Shown: in pieces, positions 1 to 10,385 of the stretch
Layout of the letters: each line of letters begins with the position of its first letter
How positions within the stretch are numbered: the stretch's first letter is position 1
Assembly: GCA_036937835.1 (NCBI GenBank)
Contig: CM072879.1
Coordinates: 1,114,001-1,178,000 of the forward strand
Reading direction: 5' to 3'
Source of the DNA: Pampus argenteus
Lineage: Eukaryota > Chordata > Actinopteri > Scombriformes > Stromateidae
DNA length: 64,000 nucleotides
The notes under the pieces: generated by a model
What the model saw: only the letters and a program-made list of their open reading frames with translations
The model's database searches: none
Told to the model about the DNA's origin: nothing
Translations under genes and position numbers: made by a program

Positions 1-673
1 ACCAAAAAACTCACTTCTGAGAGCTTCCTGCAGCTTTTACTGTAACATTTGTAAAAATAGCTTTCTCTCAGGCCAAAACTGACAACTACAGTTTTTCTTA
101 AACAAGGAGCAATATTTACAATCAAAACCATGTTTGCCATCAACAAGTAACTGATTTCTAATGATTAGGACCAAAAAACTAACTTCTGAGAGCTTCCTGC
201 AGCTTTTACTGTAACATTTGTAAAAATAGCTTTGTCTCAGGCCAAAACTGACAACTACAGTTTTTCTTAAACAAGGAGCAATATTTTCAATCAAAACCAT
301 GTTTGCCATCAACAAGTAACTGATTTCTAATGATTAGGACCAAAAAACTCACTTCTGAGAGCTTCCTGCAGCTTTTACTGTAACATTTGTAAAAATAGCT
401 TTCTCTCAGGCCAAAACTGACAACTACAGTTTTTCTTAAACAAGGAGCAATATTTTCAATCAAAACCATGTTTGCCATCAACAAGTAACTGATTTCTAAT
501 GATTAGGACCAAAAAACTCACTTCTGAGAGATTCCTGCAGCTTTTACTGTAACATTTGTAAAAATAGCTTTCTCTTAGGCCAAAACTGACAACTACAGTT
601 TTTCTTAAACAAGGAGCAATATTTTCAATCAAAACCATGTTTGCCATCAACAAGTAACTGATTTCTAATGATT

Positions 674-690
674 AGGAGCCCAAAAATAAC
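674..690 (-). repeat. GGGCTCC variant monomer site, left arm
   Basis: The usual GGACCAAAAAACTCACTTC is replaced by GGAGCCCAAAAATAACTTC. On the opposite strand this reads GAAGTTATTTTTGGGCTCC, nearly the same as a right-arm variant seen near 32265, 35141 and 37681 (GGAGTTATTTTTGGGCTCC). The variant is therefore shared across the inversion. Confidence 0.85.
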
Positions 691-843
691 TTCTGAGAGC
701 TTCCTGCAGCTTTTACTGTAACATTTGTAAAAAATAGCTTTCTCTCAGGCCAAAACTGACAACTACAGTTTTTCTTAAACAAGGAGCAATATTTTCAATC
801 AAAACCATGTTTGCCATCAACAAGTAACTGATTTCTAATGATT

Positions 844-896
844 AGGACCAAAAAACTCACTTCTGAGAGCTTCCTGCAGCTTTTACTGTAACATTT
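844..896 (-). repeat. Truncated monomer, 53 bp
   Basis: The sequence runs AGGACC, AACTCACTTCTGAGAG, CTTCCTGCAGC, ACTGTAACATTT and then restarts at AGGACC at 897. The distance between the two AGGACC starts is 53 bp instead of 169, so 116 bp of one monomer is missing. The join is ACATTT to AGGACC, where the lost segment would have ended GATT before AGG. A short ATT match at both ends fits a deletion through microhomology, but unequal exchange is also possible. This is the only strongly truncated monomer I noticed in the window. Confidence 0.93.
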
Positions 897-1384
897 AGGA
901 CCAAAAAACTCACTTCTGAGAGCTTCCTGCAGCTTTTACTGTAACATTTGTAAAAATAGCTTTCTCTCAGGCCAAAACTGACAACTACAGTTTTTCTTAA
1001 ACAAGGAGCAATATTTACAATCAAAACCATGTTTGCCATCAACAAGTAACTGATTTCTAATGATTAGGACCAAAAAACTCACTTCTGAGAGCTTCCTGCA
1101 GCTTTTACTGTAACATTTGTAAAAATAGCTTTCTCTCAGGCCAAAACTGACAACTACAGTTTTTCTTAAACAAGGATCAATATTTTCAATCAAAACCATG
1201 TTTGCCATCAACAAGTAACTGATTTCTAATGATTATGACCAAAAAACTCACTTCTGAGAGCTTCCTGCAGCTTTTACTGTAACATTTGTAAAAATAGCTT
1301 TCCCTCAGGCCAAAACTGACAACTACAGTTTTTCTTAAACAAGGAGCAATATTTTCAATCAAAACCATGTTTGCCATCAACAAG

Positions 1385-3326
1385 TAACTAATTTCTAATG
1401 ATTAGGACCAAAAAACTCACTTCTGAGAGCTTCCTGCAGCTTTTACTGTAACATTTGTAAAAATAGCTTTCTCTCGGCGAGAGAAGCCCAAAACTGACAA
1501 CTATAGTTTTTCTTAAACAAGGAGCCATTTTTTCAATCAAAACCATGTTTGCCATCAACAAGTAACTAATTTCTAATGATTAGGACCAAAAAACTCACTT
1601 CTGAGAGCTTCCTGCAGCTTTTACTGTAACATTTGTAAAAATAGCTTTCTCTCGGCGAGAGAAGCCCAAAACTGACAACTATAGTTTTTCTTAAACAAGG
1701 AGCAAAATTTTCAATCAAAACCATGTTTGCCATCAACAAGTAACTGATTTCTAATGATTAGGACCAAAAAACTCACTTCTGAGAGCTTCCTGCAGCTTTT
1801 ACTGTAACATTTGTAAAAATAGCTTTCTCTCGGCGAGAGAAGCCCAAAACTGACAACTATAGTTTTTCTTAAACAAGGAGCAATATTTTCAATCAAAACC
1901 ATGTTTGCCATCAACAAGTAACTAATTTCTAATGATTAGGACCAAAAAACTCACTTCTGAGAGCTTCCTGCAGCTTTTACTGTAACATTTGTAAAAATAG
2001 ATTTCTCTCGGCGAGAGAAGCCCAAAACTGACAACTATAGTTTTTCTTAAACAAGGAGCAAAATTTTCAATCAAAACCATGTTTGCCATCAACAAGTAAC
2101 TGATTTCTAATGATTAGGACCAAAAAACCTCACTTCTGAGAGCTTCCTGCAGCTTCTACTGTAACATTTGTAAAAATAGCTTTGTCTCAGGCCAAAACTG
2201 ACAACTACAGTTTTTCTTAAACAAGGAGCAATATTTTCAATCAAAACCATGTTTGCCATCAACAAGTAACTGATTTCTAATGATTAGGACCAAAAAACTC
2301 ACTTCTGAGAGCTTCCTTCATCTTTTACTGTAACATTTGTAAAAATAGCTTTCTCTCGGCGAGAGAAGCCCAAAACTGACAACTATAGTTTTTCTTAAAC
2401 AAGGAGCCATATTTTCAATCAAAACCATGTTTGCCATCAACAAGTAACTAATTTCTAATGATTAGGACCAAAAAACTAACTTCTGAGAGCTTCCTGCAGC
2501 TTTTACTGTAACATTTGTAAAAATAGCTTTCTCTCGGCGAGAGAAGCCCAAAACTGACAACTATAGTTTTTCTTAAACAAGGAGCAATATTTTCAATCAA
2601 AACCATGTTTGCCATCAACAAGTAACTGATTTCTAATGATTAGGACCAAAAAACTTACTTCTGAGAGCTTCCTGCAGCTTTTAATGTAACATTTGTAAAA
2701 ATAGCTTTCTCTCGGCGAGAGAAGGCCAAAACTGACAACTACAGTTTTTCTTAAACAAGGAGCAATATTTTCAATCAAAACCATGTTTGCCATCAACAAG
2801 TAACTAATTTCTAATGATTAGGACCAAAAAACTCACTTGTGAGAGCTTCCTACAGCTTTTACTGTAACATTTGTAAATATAGCTTTCTCTCGGCGAGAGA
2901 AGGCCAAAACTGACAACTATAGTTTTTCTTAAACAAGGAGCAATATTTTCAATCAAAACCATGTTTGCCATCAACAAGTAACTAATTTCTAATGATTAGG
3001 ACCAAAAAACTCACTTCTGAGAGCTTTCTGCAGCTTTTACTGTAACATTTGTACAAATAGCTTTCTCTCAGGCCAAAACTGACAACTACAGTTTTTCTTA
3101 AACAAGGAGCAATATTTTCAATCAAAACCATGTTTGCCATCAACAAGTAACTGATTTCTAATGATTAGGACCAAAAAACTCACTTCTGAGAGCTTCCTGC
3201 AGCTTTTACTGTAACATTTGTAAAAAATAGCTTTCTCTCGGCGAGAGAAGGCCAAAACTGACAACTATAGTTTTTCTCAAACAAGGAGCAATATTTTCAA
3301 TCAAAACCATGTTTGCCATCAACAAG
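1385..3326 (-). repeat. Higher-order unit, left arm, copy 1 (1,942 bp, 11 monomers)
   Basis: This 11-monomer block (nine B, two A) is followed directly by a second copy. Private markers are GGAGCCATTTTTTC at 1521, AAAAAACCTCAC near 2122, CTTCCTTCATC near 2312, GCTTTTAATG near 2676, ACTTGTGAGAG near 2833 and GTAAATATAGC at 2873-2883. The first markers recur at +1,942 bp and those after about 2465 recur at +1,764 bp. The unit is 2 bp longer than nine B plus two A monomers, explained by one-base insertions at AAAAAACCTC and at GTAAAAAATAG. Confidence 0.88.
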
Positions 3327-5034
3327 TAACTGATTTCTAATGATTAGGACCAAAAAACTCACTTCTGAGAGCTTCCTGCAGCTTTTACTGTAACATTTGT
3401 AAAAATAGCTTTCTCTCGGCGAGAGAAGCCCAAAACTGACAACTATAGTTTTTCTTAAACAAGGAGCCATTTTTTCAATCAAAACCATGTTTGCCATCAA
3501 CAAGTAACTAATTTCTAATGATTAGGACCAAAAAACTCACTTCTGAGAGCTTCCTGCAGCTTTTACTGTAACATTTGTAAAAATAGCTTTCTCTCGGCGA
3601 GAGAAGCCCAAAACTGACAACTATAGTTTTTCTTAAACAAGGAGCAAAATTTTCAATCAAAACCATGTTTGCCATCAACAAGTAACTGATTTCTAATGAT
3701 TAGGACCAAAAAACTCACTTCTGAGAGCTTCCTGCAGCTTTTACTGTAACATTTGTAAAAATAGCTTTCTCTCGGCGAGAGAAGCCCAAAACTGACAACT
3801 ATAGTTTTTCTTAAACAAGGAGCAATATTTTCAATCAAAACCATGTTTGCCATCAACAAGTAACTAATTTCTAATGATTAGGACCAAAAAACTCACTTCT
3901 GAGAGCTTCCTGCAGCTTTTACTGTAACATTTGTAAAAATAGATTTCTCTCGGCGAGAGAAGCCCAAAACTGACAACTATAGTTTTTCTTAAACAAGGAG
4001 CAAAATTTTCAATCAAAACCATGTTTGCCATCAACAAGTAACTGATTTCTAATGATTAGGACCAAAAAACCTCACTTCTGAGAGCTTCCTGCAGCTTCTA
4101 CTGTAACATTTGTAAAAATAGCTTTGTCTCAGGCCAAAACTGACAACTACAGTTTTTCTTAAACAAGGAGCAATATTTTCAATCAAAACCATGTTTGCCA
4201 TCAACAAGTAACTGATTTCTAATGATTAGGACCAAAAAACTCACTTCTGAGAGCTTCCTTCATCTTTTACTGTAACATTTGTAAAAATAGCTTTCTCTCG
4301 GCGAGAGAAGCCCAAAACTGACAACTATAGTTTTTCTTAAACAAGGAGCCATATTTTCAATCAAAACCATGTTTGCCATCAACAAGTAACTAATTTCTAA
4401 TGATTAGGACCAAAAAACTTACTTCTGAGAGCTTCCTGCAGCTTTTAATGTAACATTTGTAAAAATAGCTTTCTCTCGGCGAGAGAAGGCCAAAACTGAC
4501 AACTACAGTTTTTCTTAAACAAGGAGCAATATTTTCAATCAAAACCATGTTTGCCATCAACAAGTAACTAATTTCTAATGATTAGGACCAAAAAACTCAC
4601 TTGTGAGAGCTTCCTACAGCTTTTACTGTAACATTTGTAAATATAGCTTTCTCTCGGCGAGAGAAGGCCAAAACTGACAACTATAGTTTTTCTTAAACAA
4701 GGAGCAATATTTTCAATCAAAACCATGTTTGCCATCAACAAGTAACTAATTTCTAATGATTAGGACCAAAAAACTCACTTCTGAGAGCTTTCTGCAGCTT
4801 TTACTGTAACATTTGTACAAATAGCTTTCTCTCAGGCCAAAACTGACAACTACAGTTTTTCTTAAACAAGGAGCAATATTTTCAATCAAAACCATGTTTG
4901 CCATCAACAAGTAACTGATTTCTAATGATTAGGACCAAAAAACTCACTTCTGAGAGCTTCCTGCAGCTTTTACTGTAACATTTGTAAAAAATAGCTTTCT
5001 CTCGGCGAGAGAAGGCCAAAACTGACAACTATAG
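3327..5034 (-). repeat. Higher-order unit, left arm, copy 2 (one monomer deleted)
   Basis: This is a tandem copy of 1385-3326 with the same private markers in the same order: GGAGCCATTTTTTC at 3463, AAAACCTCAC near 4064, CTTCCTTCATC near 4254, GCTTTTAATG near 4440, ACTTGTGAGAG near 4597 and GTAAATATAGC at 4637-4647. The offset drops from 1,942 to 1,764 bp because the single 178-bp monomer that begins near 2465 in copy 1, marked ACTAACTTCTG, is absent. Similarity to copy 1 ends near 5034, where the next monomer carries GGAGCAACATTTTC. Confidence 0.88.
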
Positions 5035-6571
5035 TTTTTCTTAAACAAGGAGCAACATTTTCAATCAAAACAATGTTTGCCATCAACAAGTAACTAATTT
5101 CTAATGATTAGGACCAAAAAACTCACTTGTGAGAGCTTCCTACAGCTTTTACTGTAACATTTGTAAAAATAGCTTTCTCTCGGCGAGAGAAGCCCAAAAC
5201 TGACAACTATAGTTTTTCTTAAACAAGGAGCCATATTTTCAATCAAAACCTTGTTTGCCATCAACAAGTAACTAATATCTAATGATTAGGACCAAAAAAC
5301 TCACTTCTGAGAGCTTCCTGCAGCTTTTACTGTAAAATTTGTAAAAATAGCTTTCTCTCGGCAAGAGAAGGCCAAAACTGACAACTATAGTTTTTCTTAA
5401 ACAAGGAGCAACATTTTCAATCAAAACAATGTTTGCCATCAACAAGTAACTAATTTCTAATGATTAGGACCAAAAAACTCACTTGTGAGAGCTTCCTACA
5501 GCTTTTACTGTAACATTTGTAAAAATAGCTTTCTCTCGGCGAGAGAAGCCCAAAACTGACAACTATAGTTTTTCTTAAACAAGGAGCAAAATTTTCAATC
5601 AAAACCATGTTTGCCATCAACAAGTAACTAATTTCTAATGATTAGGACCAAAAAACTCACTTCTGAGAGCTTCCTGCAGCTTTTACTGTAACATTTGTAA
5701 AAATAGCTTTCTCTCGGCGAGAGAAGCCCAAAACTGACAACTATAGTTTTTCTTAAACAAGGAGCAATATTTTCAATCAAAACCATGTTTGCCATCAACA
5801 AGTAACTAATTTCTAATGATTACGACCAAAAAACTCACTTCTGAGAGCTTCCTACAGCTTTTACTGTAACATTTGTAAAAATAGCTTTCTCTCGGCGAGA
5901 GAAGGCCAAAACTGACAACTATAGTTTTTCTTAAAAAAGGAGCAATATCTTCAATCAAAACCATGTTTGCCATCAACAAGTAACTGATTTCTAATGATTA
6001 GGTCCAAAAAACTCACTTCTGAGAGCTTCCTTCAGCTTTTACTGTAACATTAGTAAAAATAGTTTTCTCTCGGCGAGAGAAGGCCAAAACTGACAACTAT
6101 AGTTTTTCTTAAACAAGGAGCCATATTTTCAATCAAAACCTTGTTTGCCATCAACAAGTAACTAATATCTAATGATTAGGACCAAAAAACTCACTTCTGA
6201 GAGCTTCCTACAGCTTTTACTGTAACATTTGTAAAAATAGCTTTCTCTCGGCGAGAGAAGGCCAAAACTGACAACTATAGTTTTTCTTAAACAAGGAGCA
6301 ATATCTTCAATCAAAACCATGTTTGCCATCAACAAGTAACTGATTTCTAATGATTAGGTCCAAAAAACTCACTTCTGAGAGCTTCCTTCAGCTTTTACTG
6401 TAACATTTGTAAAAATAGCTTTCTCTCGGCGAGAGAACCCCAAAACTGACAACTATAGTTTTTCTTAAACAAGGAGCAATATTTTCAATCAAAACCATGT
6501 TTGCCATCAACAAGTAACTGATTTCTAATGATTAGGACCAAAAAACTCACTTCTGAGAGCTTCCTGCAGCT
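5035..6571 (-). repeat. Type B copies with two-monomer and five-monomer duplications
   Basis: Markers recur at multiples of 178 bp. AGCAACATTTTC with ACAATG is at 5051 and 5407 (356 bp). GGAGCAATATCTTC is near 5938 and 6294 (356 bp). AGGTCCAAAAAAC is near 6000 and 6356 (356 bp). The pair ACCTTGTTTGCC and ACTAATATCT is at 5249-5280 and 6139-6170 (890 bp). This shows recent short-range unequal exchange next to the inversion point. Confidence 0.82.
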
Positions 6572-6618
6572 ATATTTACAAATGTTACAGTAAAAGCTGC
6601 AGGAAGCTCTCAGAAGTT
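6548..6618. other. Array inversion junction, inverted repeat with 23-nt spacer
   Basis: Array polarity flips here. The left arm ends CTCAGAGCTTCC-type sequence at GCTTCCTGCAGCT (to 6571) and the right arm resumes at 6595 with AGCTGCAGGAAGCTCTCAG. Between them, 6572-6594 (23 nt) is part of a right-arm monomer. The arms pair with only one mismatch over about 45 bases close to the loop (GTGAG against GTTAG), and imperfectly for several kb beyond, so a large hairpin or cruciform is possible. The AGCT at 6568-6571 fits both arms (GCAGCTTTTAC on the left, AAAGCTATTTTTAC on the right), so it is a plausible 4-bp microhomology at the breakpoint. Confidence 0.95.
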
Positions 6619-6728
6619 AGTTTTTTGGTCCTAATCATTAGAAATTAGTTACTTGTTGATGGCAAACATGGTTTTGATTGAAAATATGGCTCCTTGTTTA
6701 AGAAAAACTATAGTTGTCAGTTTTGGGC

Positions 6729-6745
6729 TTCTCTCGCCGAGAGAA
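6729..6745. repeat. Type B palindrome, first copy right of the inversion
   Basis: TTCTCTCGCCGAGAGAA is a perfect dyad of two 8-base arms around one C. It occurs in nearly every type B monomer of both arms and is the source of the 9-bp size difference from type A. Its two CpGs are the only regular CpGs in the array. A protein-binding or hairpin role is possible but not shown. Confidence 0.93.
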
Positions 6746-6808
6746 AGCTATTTTTACAAATGTTACAGTAAAAGCTGCAGGAAGCTCTCAGAAGTGAGTT
6801 TTTTGGTC

Positions 6809-6990
6809 CTAATCATTAGAAATCAGTTACTTGTTGATGGCAAACATGGTTTTGATTGAAAATATTGCTCCTTGTTTAAGAAAAACTATAGTTGTCAGTT
6901 TTGGGGTTCTCTCGCCGAGAGAAAGCTATTTTTACAAATGTTACAGTAAAAGCTGAAGGAAGCTCTCAGAAGTGAGTTTTTTGGACCTAA
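6809..6990 (+). repeat. Monomer matching its mirror neighbour across the inversion
   Basis: This right-arm monomer, with TTTTGGGGTTCTC, GCTGAAGGAAG and TTGGACC, appears identical to the reverse complement of the left-arm monomer at about 6358-6537. The right arm has one extra monomer between it and the junction. The next outward pair differs at a few positions (AAATTTTGC on the right, AAGATATTGC on the left). The arms are thus related in order but offset and diverged. Confidence 0.8.
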
Positions 6991-7452
6991 TCATTAGAAA
7001 TCAGTTACTTGTTGATGGCAAACATGGTTTTGATTGAAAATTTTGCTCCTTGTTTAAGAAAAACTATAGTTGTCAGTTTTGGCCTTCTCTCGCCGAGAGA
7101 AAGCTATTTTTACAAATGTTACAGTAAAAGCTGTAGGAAGCTCTCAGAAGTGAGTTTTTTGGTCCTAATCATTAGAAATTAGTTACTTGTTGATGGCAAA
7201 CATGGTTTTGATTGAAAATTTTGCTCCTTGTTTAAGAAAAACTATAGTTGTCAGTTTTGGCCTTCTCTCGCCGAGAGAAAGCTATTTTTACAAATGTTAC
7301 AGTAAAAGCTGTAGGAAGCTCTCAGAAGTGAGCTTTTTGGTCCTAATCATTAGAAATCAGTTACTTGTTGATGGCAAACATGGTTTTGATTGAAAATATT
7401 GCTCCTTGTTTAAGAAAAACTGTAGTTGTCAGTTTTGGCCTGAGAGAAAGCT

Positions 7453-7464
7453 ATTTGTACAAAT
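7453..7464. repeat. ATTTGTACAAAT palindrome in interspersed A monomers
   Basis: ATTTGTACAAAT is a perfect 12-bp palindrome created by a T to G change in the usual CTATTTTTACAAATG. It marks the type A copies lying among type B (for example near 9930, 12770, 13115, 13820, 15766, 18250, 18420, 18767 and 19290) and some transition-zone copies, but not most of the right-hand type A block. Confidence 0.85.
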
Positions 7465-8770
7465 GTTACAGTAAAAGCTGCAGAAAGCTCTCAGAAGTGA
7501 GTTTTTTGGTCCTAATCATTAGAAATTAGTTACTTGTTGATGGCAAACATGGTTTTGATTGAAAATTTTGCTCCTTGTTTAAGAAAAACTATAGTTGTCA
7601 GTTTTGGGCTTCTCTCGCCGAGAGAAAGCTATTTTTACAAATGTTACAGTAAAAGCTGCAGGAAGCTCTCAGAAGTGAGTTTTTTGGTCCTAATCATTAG
7701 AAATCAGTTACTTGTTGATGGCAAACATGGTTTTGATTGAAAATATTGCTCCTTGTTTAAGAAAAACTGTAATTGTCAGTTTTGGCTTGAGAGAAAGCAG
7801 TTTTTACAAATGTTACAGTAAAAGCTGCAGGAAGCTCTCACAAGTGAGTTTTTTGGTCCTAATCATTAGGAATCAGTTACTTGTTGATGGCAAACATGGT
7901 TTTGATTGAAAATATTGCTCCTTGTTTAAGAAAAACTATAGTTGTCAGTTTTGGCCTTCTCTCGCCGAGAGAAAGCTATTTTTACAAATGTTACAGTAAA
8001 AGCTGCAGGAAGCTCTCAGAAGTGAGTTTTTTGGTCCTAATCATTAGAAATCAGTTACTTGTTGATGGCAAACATGGTTTTGATTGAAAATATTGCTCCT
8101 TGTTTGAGAAAAACTATAGTTGTCGGTTTTGGGCTTCTCTCGCCGAGAGAAAGCTATTTTTACAAATGTTACAGTAAAAGCTGCAGGAAGCTCTCAGAAG
8201 TGAGTTTTTTGGTCCTAATCATTAGAAATCAGTTACTTGTTGATGGCAAACATGGTTTTGATTGAAGATATTGCTCCTTGTTTAAGAAAAACTATAGTTG
8301 TCAGTTTTGGCCTTCTCTCGCCGAGAGAAAGCTATTTTTACAAATGTTACAGTAAAAGCTGTAGGAAGCTCTCAGAAGTGAGTTTTTTGGTCCTAATCAT
8401 TAGAAATTAGTTACTTTTTGATGGCAAACATGGTTTTGATTTAAAATATTGCTCCTTGTTTAAGAAAAACTATAGTTGTCAGTTTTGGGGTTCTCTCGCC
8501 GAGAGAAAGCTATTTTTACAAATGTTACAGTAAAAGCTGCAGGAAGCTCTCAGAAGTGAGTTTTTTGGTCCTAATCATTAGAAATTAGTTACTTGTTGAT
8601 GGCAAACATGGTTTTGATTGAAAATATTGCTCCTTGTTTAAGAAAAACTATAGTTGTCAGTTTTGGGGTTCTCTCGCCGAGAGAAAGCTATTTTTACAAA
8701 TGTTACAGTAAAAGCTGCAGGAAGCTCTCAGAAGTGAGTTTTTTGGTCCTAATCATTAGAAATTAGTTAC

Positions 8771-9510
8771 TTGTTGATGGCAAACATGGTTTTTAATGAA
8801 AATATTGCTCCTTGTTTAAGAAAAACTATAGTTGTCAGTTTTGGCCTTCTCTCGCCGAGAGAAAGCTATTTTTACAAATGTTACAGTAAAAGCTGTAGGA
8901 AGCTCTCAGAAGTGAGTTTTTTGGTCCTAATCATTAGAAATTAGTTACTTGTTGATGGCAAACATGGTTTTGATTGAAAATATTGCTCCTTGTTTAAGAA
9001 AAACTATAGTTGTCAGTTTTGGGCTTCTCTCGCCGAGAGAAAGCTATTTTTACAAATGTTACAGTAAAAGCTGCAGGAAGCTCTCAGAAGTGAGTTTTTT
9101 GGTCCTAATCATTAGAAATCAGTTACTTGTTGATGGCAAACATGGTTTTGATTGAAAATATTGCTCCTTGTTTGAGAAAAACTATAGTTGTCAGTTTTGG
9201 GCTTCTCTCGCCGAGAGAAAGCTATTTTTACAAATGTTACAGTAAAAGCTGCAGGAAGCTCTCAGAAGTGAGTTTTTTGGTCCTAATCATTAGAAATCAG
9301 TTACTTGTTGATGGCAAACATGGTTTTGATTGAAAATATTGCTCCTTGTTTGAGAAAAACTATAGTTGTCAGTTTTGGGCTTCTCTCGCCGAGAGAAAGC
9401 TATTTTTACAAATGTTACAGTAAAAGCTGCAGGAAGCTCTCAGAAGTGAGTTTTTTGGTCCTAATCATTAGAAATCAGTTACTTGTTGATGGCAAACATG
9501 GTTTTGATTG
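8771..9510 (+). repeat. Four-monomer phrase, copy 1 (offset 2,661 bp)
   Basis: The phrase is: a B copy with TTTTTAATGAAAATATTGC, a B copy with TTGTTTAAG and GGGCTT, then two copies with TTGTTTGAG and GGGCTT. The same succession returns 2,661 bp downstream at 11432-12171. 2,661 equals fourteen B plus one A monomer. Confidence 0.75.
9127..9304 (+). repeat. Representative type B monomer, 178 bp
   Basis: This copy is a typical type B unit. It aligns to type A throughout except for a 9-bp longer segment, TTCTCTCGCCGAGAGAA at 9203-9219, a perfect dyad with eight-base arms around a single C. Type B usually also carries ACTATAGTTGTC where type A has ACTGTAGTTGTC. Type B copies vary just before the palindrome (TTTTGGGCTT, TTTTGGGGTT or TTTTGGCCTT) and at GCTGCAGG, GCTGTAGG or GCTGAAGG. 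These linked variants define sub-families that recur in order, which gives the B region its higher-order structure. Confidence 0.95.
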
Positions 9511-10385
9511 AAAATATTGCTCCTTGTTTAAGAAAAACTATAGTTGTCAGTTTTGGGGTTCTCTCGCCGAGAGAAAGCTATTTTTACAAATGTTACAGTA
9601 AAAGCTGCAGGAAGCTCTCAGAAGTGAGTTTTTTGGTCCTAATCATTAGAAATTAGTTACTTGTTGATGGCAAACATGGTTTTGATTGAAAATTTTGCTC
9701 CTTGTTTAAGAAAAACTATAGTTGTCAGTTTTGGCCTTCTCTCGCCGAGAGAAAGCTATTTTTACAAATGTTACAGTAAAAGCTGCAGGAAGCTCTCAGA
9801 AGTGAGTTTTTTGGTCCTAATCATTAGAAATCAGTTACTTGTTGATGGCAAACATGGTTTTGATTGAAAATATTGCTCCTTGTTTAAGAAAAACTGTAGT
9901 TGTCAGTTTTGGCCTGAGAGAAAGCTATTTGTACAAATGTTACAGTAAAAGCTGCAGAAAGCTCTCAGAAGTGAGTTTTTTGGTCCTAATCATTAGAAAT
10001 TAGTTACTTGTTGATGGCAAACATGGTTTTGATTGAAAATATGGCTCCTTGTTTAAGAAAAACTATAGTTGTCAGTTTTGGGCTTCTCTCGCCGAGAGAA
10101 AGCTATTTTTACAAATGTTACAGTAAAAGCTGCAGGAAGCTCTCAGAAGTGAGTTTTTTGGTCCTAATCATTAGAAATCAGTTACTTGTTGATGGCAAAC
10201 ATGGTTTTGATTGAAAATATTGCTCCTTGTTTGAGAAAAACTATAGTTGTCAGTTTTGGGCTTCTCTCGCCGAGAGAAAGCTATTTTTACAAATGTTACA
10301 GTAAAAGCTGCAGGAAGCTCTCAGAAGTGAGTTTTTTGGTCCTAATCATTAGAAATCAGTTACTTGTTGATGGCAAACATGGTTT

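Larger units (their letters stand above)
1..1385 (-). repeat. Type A (169 bp) block, left arm
   Basis: About eight copies of the 169-bp monomer lie in minus orientation. Each has CTTTCTCTCAGGCCAAAAC (or GTCTCAGG, TCTTAGG, CCCTCAGG variants) in place of the B palindrome. One copy is truncated (844-896) and one carries the GGAGCCC variant (674-690). Type A copies of the same kind fill the far end of the right arm, so this block is the mirror counterpart of 24691-64000. Confidence 0.93.
1..6571 (-). repeat. Satellite array, left arm (inverted orientation)
   Basis: This is a continuous head-to-tail satellite array whose monomers read on the minus strand relative to the rest of the window. Each copy shows the same landmarks on the + strand in order: TAGGACCAAAAAACTCAC, CTTCCTGCAGC, TTACTGTAACATTTG, CTTTCTCTC, AAACTGACAACTA, TTCTTAAACAAGGAGC, AACCATGTTTGCCATC and CTAATGATTAG. 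These are exact reverse complements of landmarks in the right arm. The first ~1.4 kb is 169-bp type A and the rest is mainly 178-bp type B. No unique sequence lies between copies. The window opens inside the array, so its true left end is not seen. Satellite arrays of this monomer size are typical of centromeric or pericentromeric chromatin, but that role is inferred. Confidence 0.97.
1386..6571 (-). repeat. Type B (178 bp) block, left arm
   Basis: About 29 monomers lie in minus orientation, nearly all carrying CTCTCGGCGAGAGAA. The first complete palindrome is at 1469-1485. A few type A copies are interspersed, for example near 2160-2190, 3050-3070, 4125-4135 and 4820-4835. One palindrome near 5358 has decayed to CGGCAAGAG, a CpG to CpA change. 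The block ends at the inversion point. I see nothing other than satellite in it. Confidence 0.93.

Noticed and set aside
6500..6700. Inversion junction as a sequencing fold-back artefact
   Set aside because: The arms are not perfect mirror images. The right arm has one extra monomer and outward pairs differ at several positions, and the spacer is asymmetric. An assembly join error is still possible and is listed as a check.
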